Shown here: positions 60,470 through 64,000 of the stretch, one piece after another | How the letters are laid out: each line of letters opens with the position of its first letter | Numbering within the stretch: the stretch's first letter is position 1 | NCBI RefSeq assembly: GCF_001540865.1 | Contig: NC_033622.1 | Coordinates: 592,220-656,219, forward strand | DNA from: Ananas comosus | Lineage: Eukaryota > Streptophyta > Magnoliopsida > Poales > Bromeliaceae | Reading direction: 5' to 3' | DNA: 64,000 bases | The notes under the pieces: model-generated | The model's database searches: none | What the model was told of the DNA's origin: nothing | Seen by the model: the letters and a program-made list of their open reading frames with translations, nothing else | Position numbers and translations under genes: made by a program

Positions 60470-60698
60470 GACTTCGTTTGGAATTGTGGGGAGATTGCGT
60501 TACGTGCATGCAGTGAGAAATGACAATGGAAAAATATCTTTTTTGTTTCCGTACGTAATATTGCGTTCCGCATATTGCGGTTAGTCGGTTACGATATATT
60601 TTCTACGGTCCCATCGGAGAACAAGCATATCTCTATATGTTTTTTCTCAACTCTATTTTATATAGCATTAGATAAATCTCAATACCAAACTAAGCTTA
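60470..60698. mobile_element. Small TIR element, family D copy 2
   Basis: It is inverted relative to 781-1013: it starts GACTTCGTTTGGAATTGTGG and ends AATACCAAACTAAGCTTAT. The shared interior includes GATTGCGTTACGTGCATGCA and TTCCGTACGTAATATTGCGT. Confidence 0.78.
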
Positions 60699-61542
60699 TA
60701 TTGTATTATTTATATATAGTTTCTTCATTATTCTATTTTTGAGTTAACTATCAAACACATTTTTAGCTATCCTTAAGAATAACAAAATCTTTAACCAAAC
60801 ACAATTTTGAACTTATTCTTGTATATCTCAGAACAACTAGCTATTCCAAAAATAAAAAAAAATATATATTTCTAAGAATGTAAACCCCCAACCAAACATA
60901 TACATAGTACTATTTGTTACCATGATTCATTGGCAAATAATGAAGGAAAAAATTGCCTTGCAACACACATGCATTGCCGCAACTGAAACTGTGGGCTTAT
61001 TAATTAAGGTCATGGTACACCTCTTGCAACTTGCAAATATAGCCTAGCAATATTAATTAATATTTCGACATTGATATCCATTCATTGTACTATCCCAAGA
61101 TTCATGAATTAATGAGATCTATCCCCATTGTCCTCCCCCTAATCCCTCTCTAAGGCCCTAACTACTAGCTAGACATCAATTAGCCACTATCTTTTGACCT
61201 GCATAAACACATGCCAAAGTCCGCTAGTATCTGAATTCAGGATCTACCGCTCTGATATTTGTGACGTAATTATTATTTTTCTAGTTACTTTATAAGTTAG
61301 CAGAGAATAACATTTCAAAGAAAATACAGAGTTAGCTCACCTGAGTTCAAAACTCACCTTGATATACTTTGAAAACATAGAAAATATATACATCATGTTC
61401 ATTTGTTTGTCTTTAAATTAATAAATCATCATGTTGTGTGATCAAGCCAATTCAGTATTCAAAAAGGAGAATAAGGTGAGAAGAGACCCTGCACAGATAC
61501 AACTTTGTGGAGCAAGTGGAATGAGGTACTACATATATATAG

Positions 61543-62092
61543 AACGAGGATACTATACTATCTATAGTACCAGAGCTCCGATACTATAGTCTCATTTTCA
61601 ATATTAAGGTATTCAAATCAACGATCCACGTTATTAAATATGATTTTGGATATATAAAATTCTTAGGATTAAAATTTAAATTTTTTTTGACATTGTTTAC
61701 TTAGTAAGTAAATTATATCAAAATAAACGGTAGAAATTGAACAAATTTTAAAATTTGAGGAAAGAACTTTTTTATTTTTAAGATCAAGGATATTGATCTT
61801 GATCTAGATAATTTAAAATATTTTCTGTCAAGATTTGAATAAATTTAGATTCTTTTACACCGTTAAACTATAAACTCGTCATACTAATCATTAAAAATTA
61901 ATAATTTGAAAATAATTTTGATCATAAAATAAATTATATAAAAAAATATATAAAATTTCATTTCTAAAAACTTTAAATACTCTAAACCAGTTTTAACGGC
62001 ATCGACCGTTGATTTGAATATTCTAAAGTTGAAAATAAGACTATAGTACTAGAGCCCTGATACTATAGATAGTATAAGAGCTTAGCTCTTTC
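61543..62092. mobile_element. Fold-back element with ~100-bp arms, family A relative 7
   Basis: The left arm includes ATACTATACTATCTATAGTA, CCAGAGCTCCGATACTATAG and ATTCAAATCAACGATCCACG. The right arm is the inverse: CGACCGTTGATTTGAATATT, CTATAGTACTAGAGCCCTGA and TACTATAGATAGTATAAGAG. The interior is AT-rich and non-coding. Confidence 0.85.
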
Positions 62093-62111
62093 TATATAGA
62101 GAGAGAGAGAG

Positions 62112-62650
62112 AGCTAGGCTGCTATTTTATCGATAGCACGTAGGCCTCTATATATACTACTAAGTTATTTTGAGTGATATAGCTTTCAAATCAACGATCA
62201 ACTCTATTAGAGTTGATATGTACTATTGAAAGTATTTGGAAACTAAATTTCATAATTTTTCGACATTATTTGGCTAGTGATCAAAAAGTCTCAAAATTGA
62301 CAATGTTAATGATCAATATGATTCGTTTGTAAATTTTACGGTGTAAAATAATTTAAATCTGATGAAATTTTTATAAAAATTTTATTTTTCACTATTTAGA
62401 GTAAGATCAGTACCTCTGATCTTAAATTCAAATCTTTTATCATCATTTTTATGAAATTTTTATTTTCAGTCGTTTATTTTTAAACTACTCATTTCATAGG
62501 TAAATAATGTCGAAAAATTATGAAATTTAGTTTTTAAATATTTTCAATAATGTAAATCAAGTCTAATAGAACCCATCGTCGATTTGGAAGTGTATCATTA
62601 GAAACAATTTGCCAGCATGAAGAACTCCATGATACCGATAGTATAGTAGT
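62112..62650. mobile_element. Fold-back element with ~170-bp arms, family A relative 8
   Basis: The left arm includes GCTGCTATTTTATCGATAGC, TTCAAATCAACGATCAACTC and CTAAATTTCATAATTTTTCG. The right arm inverts these: CGAAAAATTATGAAATTTAG, CATCGTCGATTTGGAAGTGT and GATACCGATAGTATAGTAGT. It could form one very long hairpin. Confidence 0.87.
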
Positions 62651-62681
62651 CAGAATATATATATGTATATATATATATATG

Positions 62682-62710
<29 letters not shown>

Positions 62711-62712
<2 letters not shown>

Positions 62713-62953
62713 TCCGGCTACTATACTATCGGTAGTACCAAGCTCTTGCTACTATCGAGTTTTCTGCCATTAGATCTACCCTTTGATTATTTCCACTCAG
62801 TAAATTATACTATTTAACCAACCACCTACTCAACCCTAAGGAACTACAATCATTCTAATCGGGAACCACTATTATTCTAAACGGACATCTTTTCATCCAA
62901 CGGCCGAAAACTTAGTAGCACCAAATACTTGATACTATCGATAATATAGTAGC
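62711..62953. mobile_element. Fold-back element, family A copy 9
   Basis: It starts GTCCGGCTACTATACTATCG and ends ACTATCGATAATATAGTAGC. The centre has CAACCACCTACTCAACCCTA and CATCTTTTCATCCAACGGCC. It is bordered by TA and GA runs at 62657-62710 and 62960-62975. Confidence 0.82.
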
Positions 62954-63433
62954 ATAATTATATATAGAGAGAGAGAGACACACACACAACCTTCAAAACT
63001 ACTAAGACAGCGGAAATAAATGCGTGCAAGTTGGTGATGAGAAATGGCTCTCTCTCAGATCAGAGGCGGTTTTCGAAGTAACGTTTACGTATTTGATACA
63101 TACATTTGTGGCATTGTATAGTTTAAGAAGAATGCTGCATCCTGTACCCTGATACTCTGTTATCTAGCTGGTTGACAAAGATATCTGCAAATAATGCAGG
63201 TTTGGCTCACTACAGTGTCACTTTCCTGTAGAGATATCTATGCATATATATTACTTATAAAATTAAGTTACAAACTTCTCTAAACATATAGAATAATAAT
63301 TCAAATTTCCCAACTGCTATCCAAATTTTCTATGCATGGGTGATCACTGACATAGTAGAATCACTTCGCATAAACTAGAATTAATTCAATTTTGATTGGT
63401 AGCATGCACCATTGAGGAATGTAGATTAATATA

Positions 63434-63812
63434 TGGCTAAATTACATAAAATTTTTCTGTCAAAATTCGATTTTTCATTTTTTTCCCGTCATTTAAAAAC
63501 CTACACTCTGCCTCCTTATAAGATAAAAAATGTTCACTCCGCCTCCTGCCTTTAGTAATCCGTTAGGGTTCTGTTTATAAAATATTATTATATATATTTT
63601 TATATCAAAAATGTCTCAGCTTTCTCTCCTGTGAACATGATAAGGAGCAAAATGGTGAAGGGCAAAATAATCATTTTATCATTATAGTTCACACCGTACT
63701 CCCCTGTGAACATTTTTTATTTTACAAAAGGGCAAAGTGTAGGTTTTTAAATGACAAGGAGGAAAAGTGAAAAATCAAATTTTGACATGAAGGTTTTCTA
63801 TAATTTAGCCAT
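63434..63812. mobile_element. TIR element (~380 bp) with ~45-bp inverted ends
   Basis: The left end ATGGCTAAATTACATAAAAT, then GTCAAAATTCGATTTTTCA, matches the complement of the right end (TGAAAAATCAAATTTTGACA, then TATAATTTAGCCAT). A second internal pair, AAAAACCTACACTCTGCC and GCAAAGTGTAGGTTTTTA, extends the stem. It is non-coding. Confidence 0.8.
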
Positions 63813-64000
63813 TACTTGTATAAACTTGGTGAATTAATGTACCATAGATTGGATCCATTGATAAATGCATATGTTATATTTAGGGATAAGTGGTAATTAA
63901 TGATTCCCACTTCCGTGGATATATTTAACACTCTTCTTTCGTTCTAGAGCAATTATACTTATTACAAGAAAAGCCCAAGCGCACTCTCGTTTATTCTAGC

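Larger units (their letters stand above)
57008..64000. other. AT-rich intergenic spacer with a dense transposon cluster
   Basis: No gene is seen in 7 kb. It holds two (TA)n tracts around an N (58145-58252), a transposon-like region (58870-59060), the family E element with internal repeats (59290-60450), family D copy 2 (60470-60698), three fold-back elements in a row (61543-62953) and a TIR element (63434-63812). Confidence 0.6.

Overview
This window is nuclear DNA of a flowering plant. The genes have introns with GT-AG (once GC-AG) borders, TA and GA/CT microsatellites are abundant, and small non-autonomous transposons are dense. The products are plant-specific families: SIAMESE-type CDK inhibitor, LOB-domain, SAUR, choline monooxygenase and mannan-synthesis-related proteins. 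GC-rich first exons beside AT-rich introns and spacers suggest a monocot, probably a commelinid. A pineapple-like genome is a guess from the repeat style, not something I could test. Single Ns (6053, 12003, 30554, 41339, 58170) lie in or next to low-complexity sequence and are probably closed assembly gaps.

Layout. 35-446 (-): TMEM230-like membrane protein. 6141-6485 (-): SIAMESE-related CDK inhibitor. 14926-16959 (+): prefoldin subunit 1, with a 7-nt microexon. 18354-22325 (+): MANNAN SYNTHESIS-RELATED (MSR) protein, with a GC-AG intron. 23139-27789 (+): choline monooxygenase, ten exons, intact. 29038-30123 (+): LOB-domain protein of the LBD23/24 type. 37001-41139 (-): J-domain protein, with its promoter and first exon duplicated at 41340-41860. 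47948-48912 (+): SAUR protein with an unusual 3' intron and a possible leader carrying uORFs. 49380-51208 (-): secreted pectinesterase. All nine reconstruct as complete reading frames with consistent splice phases. Two lone exon-like pieces (28314-28370 and 56927-57007) have no recognisable parent gene.

The rest is AT-rich spacer filled with small mobile elements. The dominant family is a set of fold-back elements whose ends form inverted repeats around a 'TACTAT-CGATAG' core, often beside (TA)n; about ten copies are present, three in a row at 61.5-63 kb. Other families have two copies each. A tRNA-derived SINE family has four copies, one inserted into a fold-back element with an 11-bp target-site duplication. 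Several local direct duplications (183 bp, 55 bp, ~110 bp, ~209 bp, 140 bp) are visible.

The genes do not form a pathway; this is an ordinary plant gene neighbourhood. Loose links exist: MSR and pectinesterase both act on cell-wall polysaccharides, prefoldin 1 and the J-protein are chaperone-related, SAUR and LBD proteins belong to auxin/development families, and choline monooxygenase makes the osmoprotectant precursor betaine aldehyde. I found no CRISPR array, rRNA, tRNA gene, intact autonomous transposon or endogenous virus. No wholly new system is evident. The most unusual items are the fold-back family, the duplicated J-protein first exon, the 7-nt microexon and the SAUR gene structure.
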